Below are positions 39,037-47,665 of a stretch of DNA of 64,000 nucleotides, piece after piece (position 1 is the stretch's first letter; each line of letters begins with the position of its first letter). Location: NCBI GenBank assembly GCA_040881945.1, contig JBBECF010000176.1, positions 1-64,000 of the forward strand, written 5' to 3'. A model generated the notes under the pieces. The model was not told the origin of the DNA, did no database searches, and saw only the letters and a list, made by a program, of their open reading frames with translations. The translations under genes were made by a program, and so were the position numbers. Source of the stretch: JBBECF01 sp040881945 (GTDB taxonomy: Bacteria; Pseudomonadota; Alphaproteobacteria; Dongiales; Dongiaceae).

Positions 39037-40356
39037 ATGAAGACGAAGAAACCGATCAAGAGGCGGTCGTTTCTCAAGGGCGCGGCGGCCACGGCCGCCG
39101 GCGTCGCCGCCGTCACGACGAGCAATTTTCCGTTCTTTTTCGTGAGGAATATAGCCAAGGCGCAGGAGGGGCCGACCATCAAGGTCGGCATCCTGCACTC
39201 GCTGAGCGGCACGATCGCCATCATCGAGCGTTCGCTGCATAACGCCGAGTTGCTGGCGATCGAGGAGATCAACGCTAAGGGCGGCGTGATGGGCAAGATG
39301 ATCGAGCCGGTCATCGAGGATCCGCAATCGCTGGTCCAGGTGTTCAACGAGAAGGCGAAAAAGCTGCTGCTTCAGGACAAAGTGACCGCGGTACTCGGTT
39401 GCTACACCTCGGCCAGCCGCCAGTCGGTTCTGCCGGTGTTCGAGGAAAACAACGGCGTGCTCTTGTATCCGACTCTTTACGAGGCGCAGGAGTGCAGCAA
39501 GAACGTCTTTTACACCGGCGCCGTGCCGAACCAGCAACTCGACGACTTCGTGCCCTGGATCATCAACACCCTGGGCCGGAAAAAGTTCTACATGATCGGG
39601 TCCAACTACATCTACCCGAAGGAGACCAACCGCGAGGTCAAGGCACTGCTCAAGCTGCACGGCGGCGAAGACGTCGGCGAGGAATACGCACCGCTCGGCC
39701 ACACCGAGTTCTCGACCAACATCAACAAGATCGCGGCGAGCGGCGCCGAAGTCATCTTCTCCGATCTGGTCGGCGACTCGATCGTGGCGTTCTACAAGCA
39801 ATTCCGCCAGTTCGGTCTGACGTCGGCGGACATCCCGATCTGCACGCCGATCACCACCGAACAGGAGATCCAGGCCATGGGGGCGGAGAACGCGGTGGGG
39901 CACTACACCTCGTTCAACTACTTCCAGAGCACGGACACGCCCGAGAACAAACAGTTCGTCGAGCGGTTCAAGGCGAAGTACGGCAAGGACCAGGTGACCA
40001 ACGCGGTGATGGAGGCGGCCTACTTCCAGACCTACTTCCTCGCCCAGGCGATCGAGAAGTCGGGCACCGACGCCGACGCGCTCATCTTCGAGGGCCTGCC
40101 GGGGCAGGAGTTCCAGGCACCGCAGGGCAAGGTGAAGATCGACGAGAAGAACCACCACACCTGGCTGTGGGCCCGCATCGGCAAGGCCAACGAGCAAGGC
40201 CAATTCGACGAGGTCTGGGTGTCCAAGGACCGGATCCGGCCGGACCCGTGGGTGGACCTGCTCTACCCCAACAAGGACTGCGACTTCACCGACCCGAAGG
40301 TGATCGAGCGACTGAAGAGCGGCTCGACGGACCGGTCGGGAACGATCGACCTCTAA
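39037..40356 (+). CDS. urtA: Urea/short-chain-amide ABC transporter substrate-binding protein
   Basis: 439 residues with a twin-arginine-type leader (KRRSFLKGAAATAAGVAAV; cleavage near AKA-QE about residue 44), so it is exported folded. Binding-lobe motifs match UrtA/FmdD: VGILHSLSGTIAIIERSLHN, VLGCYTSASRQSVLPVFEEN, LYPTLYEAQECSKNVFYTGA, YMIGSNYIYPKETNREVKAL. It captures urea or formamide/acetamide in the periplasm for UrtBC. It is paralogous to the cytoplasmic AmiC sensor upstream. The ATG after GGGAGGACGTGAGG was taken over an ATG nine codons earlier. The gene is the first after the AmiR-controlled terminator. Confidence 0.92.
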   Translation: MKTKKPIKRRSFLKGAAATAAGVAAVTTSNFPFFFVRNIAKAQEGPTIKVGILHSLSGTIAIIERSLHNAELLAIEEINAKGGVMGKMIEPVIEDPQSLVQVFNEKAKKLLLQDKVTAVLGCYTSASRQSVLPVFEENNGVLLYPTLYEAQECSKNVFYTGAVPNQQLDDFVPWIINTLGRKKFYMIGSNYIYPKETNREVKALLKLHGGEDVGEEYAPLGHTEFSTNINKIAASGAEVIFSDLVGDSIVAFYKQFRQFGLTSADIPICTPITTEQEIQAMGAENAVGHYTSFNYFQSTDTPENKQFVERFKAKYGKDQVTNAVMEAAYFQTYFLAQAIEKSGTDADALIFEGLPGQEFQAPQGKVKIDEKNHHTWLWARIGKANEQGQFDEVWVSKDRIRPDPWVDLLYPNKDCDFTDPKVIERLKSGSTDRSGTIDL

Positions 40357-40412
40357 GACGGGCGTCAGGGGGCCGGAGGCGTTGGTGTGGCAACGGGGGA
40401 GACGCATCGCGA

Positions 40413-40432
40413 GGGGCGCGTCCGGGCGCCCC
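40413..40432 (+). promoter_or_regulatory. Intercistronic hairpin between urtA and urtB
   Basis: GGGGCGC (40413-40419) pairs perfectly with GCGCCCC (40426-40432) around GTCCGG, in a 202-base gap, without a T tract. Such hairpins often protect the transcript of the abundant binding protein from 3' decay, lowering downstream expression relative to urtA. The loop lacks the A1/G4 ANTAR pattern. Confidence 0.45.
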
Positions 40433-40558
40433 GCCGCACCGACGCCTCACGGGCCCGTGCAGCAGGGTGTCGGGGGTCATCGACCGACCGCCCCGCCGCG
40501 CGAAGGCGGGACCGGGGGGGACTCGAACGGACGGCAAGGCGACAACTAAGGACTTGAG

Positions 40559-41431
40559 ATGCTCCAGCCGATCATTACCCAGTTCCTGAGCGGCTTCAGC
40601 GTCGTCGCGATCCTGGTCATCGCCTCGCTCGGCCTCGCCATCATTTTCGGCGTCGCCGGCGTCATCAACATGGCGCATGGCGAGTTCATCATGGTAGGGG
40701 CCTACGTAGCCGCGGTGGTCGGCCAATTGGGCGGCAATACGTTCATCGCGATGCCGGCCGCGTTCGTCGTGGTCGGGCTGATGGGGCTGGCGATCGAACG
40801 CGGCATCATACAGTGGATCTACGACCGCCCGCTGGAGACGCTTCTCGCCACCTGGGGCGTCGGAATCGCGCTCCAGGTCCTCATAAAGCTGATCTTCGGG
40901 CCGGAACTCTACTACGTGGGCGCACCGAAGATGCTCGACGGCGCGTTCCGGATGATCGGTCTGCTGCCGTTTCCCTACTACCGGCTGTTCCTGATAATTC
41001 TCGCCATCATCATGATGGCGCTGACGTTCTACGTCATCTTCAAGACCGACTTCGGCCTGAAGGTGCGTGCGGTGCGCCGCAATCGGGCGATGTCGGGCTG
41101 CCTCGGCGTCGATTCGGCGAAGGTCGACATGATGATCTTCACCTTCGGGTCGGGGCTGGCCGGCGTGGCCGGCGCCGCGCTTGCGCCGATCAAGTCGGTG
41201 TCGCCGACCATGGGATTCCCGTACGCGGTCGATTCCTTCATGGTCCTCGTCCTCGGCGGCGTCGGCAACCTGTGGGGCGTGGTCGCCGGTTCGACGATCA
41301 TCGGCGAGGCGGAGACCGTGCTGTCGTTCCTGTACAACAACGTGATCGGCAAGCTGCTGGTCTTCCTGTTCATCGTGATCATCATCCGGGTCGTCCCGAA
41401 GGGCATCTTCGGGTTCTACGAGAGGCGATAG
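40559..41431 (+). CDS. urtB: Urea/amide ABC transporter permease UrtB
   Basis: 290 residues, inner membrane, branched-chain-amino-acid/urea type (LivH-like) with about eight membrane helices. The opening FSVVAILVIASLGLAIIFGV and GVINMAHGEFIMVGAYVAAV are characteristic of UrtB, and the cytoplasmic coupling segment LKVRAVRRNRAMSGCLGVDS is intact. Pairs with UrtC as the second permease. 202-base gap after urtA and 45 bases before urtC. In the FmdDEF amide system the homologue is FmdE; the sequence alone does not separate urea from amide specificity. Confidence 0.93.
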   Translation: MLQPIITQFLSGFSVVAILVIASLGLAIIFGVAGVINMAHGEFIMVGAYVAAVVGQLGGNTFIAMPAAFVVVGLMGLAIERGIIQWIYDRPLETLLATWGVGIALQVLIKLIFGPELYYVGAPKMLDGAFRMIGLLPFPYYRLFLIILAIIMMALTFYVIFKTDFGLKVRAVRRNRAMSGCLGVDSAKVDMMIFTFGSGLAGVAGAALAPIKSVSPTMGFPYAVDSFMVLVLGGVGNLWGVVAGSTIIGEAETVLSFLYNNVIGKLLVFLFIVIIIRVVPKGIFGFYERR

Positions 41432-41476
41432 GCGATACCGCGGCGAAGCTGCGCAGCGACTGACGAGGCGAAGGCG

Positions 41477-42652
41477 ATGGAGGCAAAGGCGAAAATGGCG
41501 GCTGCCGGCGGCGGCGCAGGCGTCCACCGCACGCCGATGATTCCGCTCTGGGCGCTGGTCGTGGGCGTCGGAATCGTGCTGGCGATCGGCACGTACCCCT
41601 ATTACGGGCAGGCCTACGTCACCTCGCTGCTCGGCAAGTTCCTGTGCTACGCGATCTTCGCGCTGTCGATCGATCTGATCTGGGGGTTCACCGGGATCCT
41701 CAGCCTCGGCCAGGCGGTCTATTTCGGAGTCGGCGCCTACTTCGTGGCCCTCTCGCTCAAGATCAACTACGCCCTCGTGCACCCCACCCGCTACGGCGGC
41801 AAGATCCCCGACTTCATGGAATGGAACGGCCTCACGGAGCTGCCGGCCTTCATGGAGCCGCTGGTCAGCCTGCCCTTCGCCATCGCCATGGCCCTCATCG
41901 TGCCGACGTTGCTTGCGTTGCTGTTCGGCGTCATCACGTTCAAGCGGCACATCTACGGCGTGTACTGCGCGGTCATCACGCTGGCGGAGTCGCTGATCCT
42001 GCAGGATGGCATCATCGAATATCAGGCCTACACCGGCGGCTTTAATGGGATCACGGACTACTCCAACTACGGAAACGCGGGCTTCCTGTGGTTCATCCTG
42101 GCGATCACCGTCCTGTGCTTCGTCGTCGGACGGTTGCTCACGCACTCGCGCGTGGGCACGGTGCTGAAATCCATCCGCGACAACGACGTGCGCGCGGAGT
42201 TCATGGGCTACAACGTCGCCAATTACCGGATCTTCGTGTTCTGCGTGTCCGCTTTCATGGCGGGGGCGGCCGGCGCGATGTACGCGGCCTGGGTCGGGCT
42301 CGTCTCGTTCCTCGACGCCGGGCCCGTCTTTTCGATCGAGGCGGTGATCTGGACGGCGGTGGGGGGGCGCGGCACCATCATCGGCCCGTTCGTCGGGACG
42401 TTCCTCGTCAAGGGCGCGGAGTTCTTCCTCAGCGGCGTGCTGCAATGGACCTGGCAGCTCATCATGGGCGGCCTGTTCATTTTCGTCGTGCTGGTGATGC
42501 GGGACGGGATCGTCGGCACGATCGCGAACTGGGTGCGCCGGCGCCAGAGGGGCAGCATGGCGCAGATCGTCGAGGAGGCGGACCAGAAGGCCCACGGCCG
42601 GCAGGTCGATTGGCGGCCGGAAAGCCCGCCGGGCACGACGAGAGAGATCTGA
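41477..42652 (+). CDS. urtC: Urea/amide ABC transporter permease UrtC
   Basis: 391 residues, LivM-like permease with about nine to ten membrane helices. Typical blocks are GKFLCYAIFALSIDLIWGFT, ILSLGQAVYFGVGAYFVALS, VITLAESLILQDG and the coupling helix VGTVLKSIRDNDVRAEFMGY. The C-terminal tail after about 360 is hydrophilic (EEADQKAHGRQVDWRPES), longer than in many relatives. Followed by urtD after 13 bases; the order B-C-D-E is the standard urt operon. Confidence 0.93.
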   Translation: MEAKAKMAAAGGGAGVHRTPMIPLWALVVGVGIVLAIGTYPYYGQAYVTSLLGKFLCYAIFALSIDLIWGFTGILSLGQAVYFGVGAYFVALSLKINYALVHPTRYGGKIPDFMEWNGLTELPAFMEPLVSLPFAIAMALIVPTLLALLFGVITFKRHIYGVYCAVITLAESLILQDGIIEYQAYTGGFNGITDYSNYGNAGFLWFILAITVLCFVVGRLLTHSRVGTVLKSIRDNDVRAEFMGYNVANYRIFVFCVSAFMAGAAGAMYAAWVGLVSFLDAGPVFSIEAVIWTAVGGRGTIIGPFVGTFLVKGAEFFLSGVLQWTWQLIMGGLFIFVVLVMRDGIVGTIANWVRRRQRGSMAQIVEEADQKAHGRQVDWRPESPPGTTREI

Positions 42653-42665
42653 TCGGAAACGGACG

Positions 42666-43412
42666 ATGGCGAACATTCTCGAAATCAAGGGGCTGACCAC
42701 GAGGGTCTCGGGCTACACGATCCTCAACAACCTGGATTTCGCCGTCGAGGCCAACGAACTGCGCGTTTTGCTGGGGCCGAACGGCGCCGGAAAGACGACG
42801 CTCATCGCCATGATCACCGGGCAATACAAGCCGAGCTCGGGCACGATCCACTTCGCCGGCGAGGACATCACCGGCATGGCGCCCGACAAGATTTTCCAGC
42901 GCGGCATCAGCCGGAAATTCCAGGTCCCGAACATGTACGAGACGTTGCCGGTGTTCGACAACGTGCTGGTGTCGCTTCAGGCGGACCGCAAGGTGTTCGC
43001 GTCGCTGTTCCGCAAGGTGACGCCCGGGGACGCCGCCCGCATTTGGGAGATCCTGGAGTTCGTCGGGCTGGCCGACCGGGCGAAGGATCCGGCCGACACG
43101 CTGTCGCACGGCGAGCGCCAGTGGCTGGAATTCGCGATGCTCATCGCGTCCAATCCGAAGCTGCTGCTGCTCGACGAACCGACCACGGGAATGACCGAGG
43201 AAGGCAAGCACAAGACCGCCGAGTTGATCGAACGAATCGCCCGCAATCACACCGTCCTGCTGGTCGAGCACGACATGCACATCGTCCGGCAGATCGCGAA
43301 AAAGGTCACGGTCCTGCACCAGGGGCAGCTCCTGGCCGAAGGGCCGTTGGCCGAGGTCGTGGCGAACGAAACCGTGCGCGCCGTCTATCTGGGCAAGGGA
43401 AAGTTCGGATAA
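42666..43412 (+). CDS. urtD: Urea/amide ABC transporter ATPase UrtD
   Basis: 248-residue ABC ATPase, LivG type. Walker A GPNGAGKTTLIAMITG, the Q-loop neighbourhood ISRKFQVPNMYETLPVFDNV, signature LSHGERQWLEFAMLIASNPK, Walker B LLLLDEPTTG and the H-loop VLLVEHDMHIVRQ. Stop codon shares a base with the urtE start (TAATG), so UrtD and UrtE are translated in concert, as expected for the heterodimeric ATPase. Confidence 0.95.
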   Translation: MANILEIKGLTTRVSGYTILNNLDFAVEANELRVLLGPNGAGKTTLIAMITGQYKPSSGTIHFAGEDITGMAPDKIFQRGISRKFQVPNMYETLPVFDNVLVSLQADRKVFASLFRKVTPGDAARIWEILEFVGLADRAKDPADTLSHGERQWLEFAMLIASNPKLLLLDEPTTGMTEEGKHKTAELIERIARNHTVLLVEHDMHIVRQIAKKVTVLHQGQLLAEGPLAEVVANETVRAVYLGKGKFG

Positions 43413-44107
43413 TGCTGTCGATCAACGGCATCAACAGCTTTTATGGCACCAGCCACATTCTGCACGGCATCTCGCTCGAGCTTGCCAACGGCGGGATGTT
43501 CAGCGTGCTCGGCCGCAACGGCGCCGGCAAGACGACGCTGTTGCGCAGCATCATCGGCTTGAACGCGCCGCGCAGCGGCGAAATCATCTTCGACGGCGCC
43601 GACATCACGCGCCTGAAGTCGCACGATCGGGCGCGTCTCGGTATCGGGTACGTGCCGCAGGGGCGGGAGATCATCGCGGACTTGACGGTGCTCGAGAACC
43701 TGCAACTCGCCCTGATCGGCATCGGCCGCAAGGACGACGGGCTGCCGGGCTTCGTGTTCGAGTATTTTCCCGCGCTCAAATCGCTGACCGAGCGCAAGGG
43801 CGGCGTGCTCAGCGGCGGCCAGCAGCAGCAGCTCGCGATCGCCCGCGCGCTCGTGCAGCAGCCGAAGGTACTGCTCCTCGACGAGCCGACCGAGGGGTTG
43901 CAGCCATCGGTCGTCGAGGAGATCGACGACATCATCAAACGCATCCACAGCGAGCGGAACTGCGCGATTCTCCTGGTCGAGCAGAATCTCCAGTTCGTGC
44001 GCGACATTACGCAAAAGTTCGCCATCCTCGAAACCGGACACATCGTCGCCCAGGGCGATATCGACGAGCTGACCGACGAGGTCGTGCGGAAGCATTTATC
44101 CGTTTAG
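43412..44107 (+). CDS. urtE: Urea/amide ABC transporter ATPase UrtE
   Basis: 231-residue ABC ATPase, LivF type. N-terminal INSFYGTSHILHGISLELAN, Walker A GRNGAGKTTLLRSIIGL, signature LSGGQQQQLAIARALVQQPK, Walker B VLLLDEPTEGLQPSV and ILLVEQNLQFVRDI. It completes the transporter with UrtD. A 22-base gap separates it from fmdA, so the transporter and formamidase are likely on one transcript. Confidence 0.95.
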   Translation: MLSINGINSFYGTSHILHGISLELANGGMFSVLGRNGAGKTTLLRSIIGLNAPRSGEIIFDGADITRLKSHDRARLGIGYVPQGREIIADLTVLENLQLALIGIGRKDDGLPGFVFEYFPALKSLTERKGGVLSGGQQQQLAIARALVQQPKVLLLDEPTEGLQPSVVEEIDDIIKRIHSERNCAILLVEQNLQFVRDITQKFAILETGHIVAQGDIDELTDEVVRKHLSV

Positions 44108-44129
44108 GACCAGGCGAAGGGAGGGAACG

Positions 44130-45359
44130 ATGCCGAAAACGATCATTAGCGTGGACATCAAAAAAGACCCGCGAGAACTTGACCCGCCGCCGCACAATCG
44201 CTGGCACCCGGACATTCCCGCCGTGGTCAGCACGAAACCGGGCGACGATTTCCGCGTCGAGTGCATGGACTGGACCGGCGGGCAGATCAAGAACGACAAC
44301 AGCGCGAACGACATCCGCGATTGCAACCTTGCCCCGTGCCACCACCTGTTCGGACCGATCGACGTCGCCGGCGCGGAGCCGGGCGACATCTTGGTCGTCG
44401 ACATCCTGGATATCGGTGCCTTTCGCGGCAACGAATGGGGCTACACCGGAATCTTCTCCACCCAGAACGGCGGCGGGTTCCTGACCGACCTCTATCCCGA
44501 GCCGAGAAAGGCGATCTGGGACTTCCACGGCATCTACACGACGTCGCGCCACATACCGGGCGTCCGGTTCGCCGGCATCACCCACCCGGGCCTGATCGGC
44601 TGCGCGCCGGACCACGCCCTGCTCGCCCGGTGGAACAAGCGCGAGGCCGCGCTGATCGCCACGAACCCGAAGCGGGTGCCGCCGCTGGCCCTGCCGCCGA
44701 CCCCGGACGGCGTGATCCTCGGGCGGCTCAAGGGCGCCGAGCTGGAAAAGGCCGCCAAGGAGGCCTGCCGAACGATCCCGCCGCGCGAGCATGGCGGCAA
44801 CTGCGACATCAAGAACATCTCGCGGGGCTCGCGGATCTACTTCCCGGTCTATGTCAAGGGCGCGAAGCTCTCGATGGGCGATTTCCACTTCTCGCAGGGC
44901 GACGGCGAAATCACCTTCTGCGGGGCGATCGAGATGGCCGGGTGGATCGACCTGCATGTCGAGCTGATCAAGGGCGGCGTCGCCATGTATGGCCTGACGA
45001 ATCCGCTCTTCAAGGTGAGCCCGGTCGATCCGAAATATGGCGACTTCCTGGTATTCGAGGGCATCGGCGTCGGCGAGGACGACAAGCAGTATTACAACGA
45101 CGTGACCGTCGCCTATCGCCGCGCCTGCCTCAACGCCATCGCGTACCTGAAGAAGTTCGGCTACTCCGGCGAGCAGGCCTACGCGATCCTGGGAACCGCG
45201 CCGGTCGAGGGCCGCGTCGCCGGCGTCGTGGACATCCCCAACGCCTGCGTGTCGATCGCCATCCCGACGGAGATCTTCGAATTCGACATCCGCCCGAACT
45301 CGGCGGGTCCGAAGAAGCACGTCGATTCGTCCAAGGCCGACCTCGCCAGGGCGTCCTGA
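44130..45359 (+). CDS. fmdA: Formamidase
   Basis: 409 residues of the acetamidase/formamidase family (FmdA), hydrolysing formamide to formate and ammonia, with activity towards other short amides in relatives. Blocks visible: the PPPHNRWHPDIPAV start, FRVECMDWTGGQIKNDNSAN, HHLFGPIDVAGAEPGDILVV, GIFSTQNGGGFLTDLYPEPR, HPGLIGCAPDHALL, EHGGNCDIKNISRGSRIYFP and GDFHFSQGDGEITFCGAIEM (the metal site). Located straight after urtE, which makes a short-chain amide a likely cargo besides urea. Ammonia released here joins that from urease encoded downstream. Confidence 0.95.
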   Translation: MPKTIISVDIKKDPRELDPPPHNRWHPDIPAVVSTKPGDDFRVECMDWTGGQIKNDNSANDIRDCNLAPCHHLFGPIDVAGAEPGDILVVDILDIGAFRGNEWGYTGIFSTQNGGGFLTDLYPEPRKAIWDFHGIYTTSRHIPGVRFAGITHPGLIGCAPDHALLARWNKREAALIATNPKRVPPLALPPTPDGVILGRLKGAELEKAAKEACRTIPPREHGGNCDIKNISRGSRIYFPVYVKGAKLSMGDFHFSQGDGEITFCGAIEMAGWIDLHVELIKGGVAMYGLTNPLFKVSPVDPKYGDFLVFEGIGVGEDDKQYYNDVTVAYRRACLNAIAYLKKFGYSGEQAYAILGTAPVEGRVAGVVDIPNACVSIAIPTEIFEFDIRPNSAGPKKHVDSSKADLARAS

Positions 45360-45374
45360 GCGGGGCGTTGACCG

Positions 45375-45407
45375 GGAACGGGGGGTGCCGGCCGCACCCC
45401 CCGTTCC
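45375..45407 (+). terminator. Perfect 14-bp hairpin between fmdA and fmdB
   Basis: GGAACGGGGGGTGC (45375-45388) is perfectly complementary to GCACCCCCCGTTCC (45394-45407) with a five-base loop, 15 bases after the fmdA stop. No T tract, so rather an attenuator or 3' stabiliser than a full terminator. Downstream fmdB-ure genes may thus be expressed at a lower level than fmdA. Confidence 0.5.
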
Positions 45408-45434
45408 GCCTATGCGAAGGATTGAAACCCGATC

Positions 45435-45725
45435 ATGCCTCTGTACGCCTACGACTGCGATCGCTGCGGACCGTTCCAGGATTGGCGCAGCATGAGCGAG
45501 TCCGGGGACCCGCACCCCTGCCCGCGCTGCCGACGCAAGGCGCGTCGCGCCATCTCGGCGCCCCGGCTCGGCATCCCGGGCGCGCTGAAGCAGGCCCATG
45601 CCCGCAACGAGAAGAGCCAGCACGAACCGGAGGTCGTGCGCCGCAAGGCCGGGGGCGGCCACGGCCACGATCACGGCCACCGGCATGCCCAGAAATCACG
45701 GCATCCGTGGATGGTGGGACACTGA
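45435..45725 (+). CDS. fmdB: FmdB-type zinc-ribbon protein
   Basis: 96 residues. The N-terminal FmdB zinc ribbon is PLYAYDCDRCGPFQDWRSM and PHPCPRCRRKARRAI, four Cys in two CxxC pairs. The C-terminus is His-rich (GGHGHDHGHRHAQKSRHP), suggesting nickel or zinc handling, unusual for FmdB and apt next to urease. FmdB was named from the formamidase locus, where it has a regulatory role; its molecular action is not known with certainty. Placed between fmdA and ureE. Confidence 0.88.
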   Translation: MPLYAYDCDRCGPFQDWRSMSESGDPHPCPRCRRKARRAISAPRLGIPGALKQAHARNEKSQHEPEVVRRKAGGGHGHDHGHRHAQKSRHPWMVGH

Positions 45726-45810
45726 CGCGGCCGATCCGCGCCGCGAATGTCGCGCTTCCGTGGCTACCGAGCCGCGGACCCGCTCGGTGAGAGAAGGCAA
45801 GGGCGCGTCC

Positions 45811-46260
45811 ATGCTGCGCGTGCAAGGGATACTCGGCAACGCGATCGACCCCGGCCTGGCCGGCCGGCTGCACCGCCTGGAGCATGACGGGCGGTTGGAA
45901 TACGTCGTGCTGTCGCGTGCCGACACCCAGCGCAAGCGCCTGCGCGTCGCGACCGATCGCGGCGCCGAAGTGGCGATCGCGCTGCCGCGCGCGGAGCGGC
46001 TGGAAAACGGCGCGGTGCTGCTCCTCACCGACGAGCGCGCCATCGTCGTCCGCCTGGAGGAGACGCCGTGGCTCGAGGTCGAGCCGGCGGACGCCGCCGC
46101 GGCGCTCGAACTCGGCTACATGGCTGGGAACCATCACTGGCGGGTCAAGTTCGCGGGCGCCCGGCTGCGCATCGCGTTGGACAGCCCCGCCGCGGACTAC
46201 CTCCACCGCTTGGCGCCGCAACTGGAGGACGGCCGTGCCCGCCTCGTCGAGCGCGACTGA
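45811..46260 (+). CDS. ureE: Urease accessory protein UreE
   Basis: Nickel-delivery chaperone, 149 residues. N-terminal peptide-binding domain (RLHRLEHDGRLEYVVLSRAD, RKRLRVATDRGAEVAIALPR) and metal-binding domain with LELGYMAGNHHWRVKFAG, where GNHHW has the conserved nickel-site His. There is no His-rich C-terminal tail; instead FmdB next door is His-rich. The ATG at 45811 was preferred over upstream in-frame starts because alignment starts here. Overlaps ureF by 26 bases. Confidence 0.9.
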   Translation: MLRVQGILGNAIDPGLAGRLHRLEHDGRLEYVVLSRADTQRKRLRVATDRGAEVAIALPRAERLENGAVLLLTDERAIVVRLEETPWLEVEPADAAAALELGYMAGNHHWRVKFAGARLRIALDSPAADYLHRLAPQLEDGRARLVERD

Positions 46261-46933
46261 CGCCGGCGCGCTCCTGGCCGCGCTGCAACACGGCGACAGC
46301 TTCTTCCCGAGCGGCGCCATCGCGTTCTCGTGGGGTCTCGAGACCCTGCGCGCGGACGGCATGGTCGCCGCGGCCAGTGACGTGGAGCGCTTCATCGCCG
46401 GACAGCTGGTCGGCCGCTGGGCCACTTGCGACCGCCCGGCGCTGCTCGCCGCCCATCGTCGCGCGGCCGCGCCGGACGAGGTGGCGGCGGTGGACACGGA
46501 GCTCGAGGCGCTGGCGCTCGCCCGCGAGGCGCGCGAAGGGTCGCGGCGCGCCGGCGCGGCGCTGCTCGGCGTCCATGAACGGCTGGGCACGCCGGGCGCG
46601 GTCGCGTACCGGCGGCGAGTGCGCGCCGGCTCGGCGCCGGGCCATCTCGCGATCGTACAGGGCATGATGTGGCGGGCGGCGGGTCTCGGCGAGACGGCGG
46701 CCGCCGCGGCGTCGGTGCATGCGCTCTGCACAGGGCAGCTCGGCGCGGCGTTGCGCCTAAGCCTCATCGGGCATGTGGAGGCGCAGCGGATCCTGGCCGC
46801 GCTGCGTCCCGAAATCTGCCGGATCCTGGCGGAGCCGCCGCCGCCGGTCGGGGCCTTGCGCGCCTTCACGCCGGCCGCCGATATCGCGGTCATGCGGCAC
46901 GAGACCGCGACCGTCAGACTGTTCGCCAACTAG
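46235..46933 (+). CDS. ureF: Urease accessory protein UreF
   Basis: 232 residues, all-helical GTPase-regulator of the UreDFG complex. Recognised by LLAALQHGDSFFPSGAIAFS (family signature with SFFPSG), GLETLRADGMVAAASDVERF, and the C-terminal GALRAFTPAADIAVMRHETA. The start is GTG with GGAGGACGGCC upstream. It overlaps the ureE 3' end, so translation is coupled. Confidence 0.9.
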   Translation: MPASSSATDAGALLAALQHGDSFFPSGAIAFSWGLETLRADGMVAAASDVERFIAGQLVGRWATCDRPALLAAHRRAAAPDEVAAVDTELEALALAREAREGSRRAGAALLGVHERLGTPGAVAYRRRVRAGSAPGHLAIVQGMMWRAAGLGETAAAAASVHALCTGQLGAALRLSLIGHVEAQRILAALRPEICRILAEPPPPVGALRAFTPAADIAVMRHETATVRLFAN

Positions 46934-46960
46934 CCGGCGCCTGACCCGGGAGGAACGCTG

Positions 46961-47662
46961 ATGCTGCTCACGCCGACGGAACTGGAACGGCTGACAATCT
47001 TCACCGCGGCCGAGCTGGCGCGGCGGCGCAAGGCGCGGGGCCTCAAGCTCAATCACCCCGAAGCGGTCGCCTACATCGTCGACGATATCATCGAACGGGC
47101 GCGCGACGGCCGGTCGGTCGCGGATCTCATCGGATACGGCTCGACGTTGTTGAGCACCGACGATGTCATGCCGGGCGTCGCCGACATGATGCCGATGATC
47201 CAGGTCGAGGCGACGTTCCCGGACGGCACCAAACTCGTCACCGTCCACGATCCGATCCGCCCGGGCAAGCGGAAGATCCCCGCCGACCAGCGGGTCCGTC
47301 CGGGCGAGGTGATCGCGGCCGACGGCGAGATCGAGATCAACGCCGGCCGCCGCCGGGCGACGATCAAGGCGGTCAACACCGGCGACCGGCCGATCCAGAT
47401 CGGCAGCCACTATCACTTCTTCGAGGCCAACAAGGCGCTCGACTTCGACCGCGCCGCCGCCTTCGGCATGCATCTCGACGTTCCGGCCGGCACGGCGGTG
47501 CGCTTCGAGCCGGGCGAGAGCAAGCAGGTGACGCTGGTCGCGTTCGGCGGCACCGGCGAAATCTTCGGACTCAACGACCTCACCCGCGGCAGCACGCGCA
47601 GCGAGGAGCGCAAGGCCGATGCGCTGCGCCGGGCGCGGGAACGCGGTTTCCGGGGGGCATGA
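46961..47662 (+). CDS. ureAB: Fused urease gamma-beta subunit (UreA-UreB)
   Basis: 233 residues combining two structural subunits. Residues 1-100 are UreA (LTPTELERLTIFTAAELARR, KLNHPEAVAYIVDDIIERAR, TFPDGTKLVTVHDPI) and 105-215 UreB (RVRPGEVIAADGEIEINAGR, QIGSHYHFFEANKALDFDRA, FGMHLDVPAGTAVRFEPGE). Such fusions are known in Helicobacter UreA and in some other bacteria; the short linker RPGKRKIPAD joins them. Four bases separate it from ureC, so the catalytic complex is (AB-C)3. An in-frame gene break was not found. Confidence 0.94.
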   Translation: MLLTPTELERLTIFTAAELARRRKARGLKLNHPEAVAYIVDDIIERARDGRSVADLIGYGSTLLSTDDVMPGVADMMPMIQVEATFPDGTKLVTVHDPIRPGKRKIPADQRVRPGEVIAADGEIEINAGRRRATIKAVNTGDRPIQIGSHYHFFEANKALDFDRAAAFGMHLDVPAGTAVRFEPGESKQVTLVAFGGTGEIFGLNDLTRGSTRSEERKADALRRARERGFRGA

Positions 47663-47665
47663 GCC

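Noticed and set aside
40413..40432. The urtA-urtB hairpin as a second ANTAR site
   Set aside because: Its hexaloop is GTCCGG, without A at position 1; it is single and not followed by a T-tailed terminator.
40286..42700. An 804-codon minus-strand frame across urtB and urtC
   Set aside because: Antisense reading of two permease genes, full of charged repeats (DDHDEQEDQQ-type) and without any recognisable domain.
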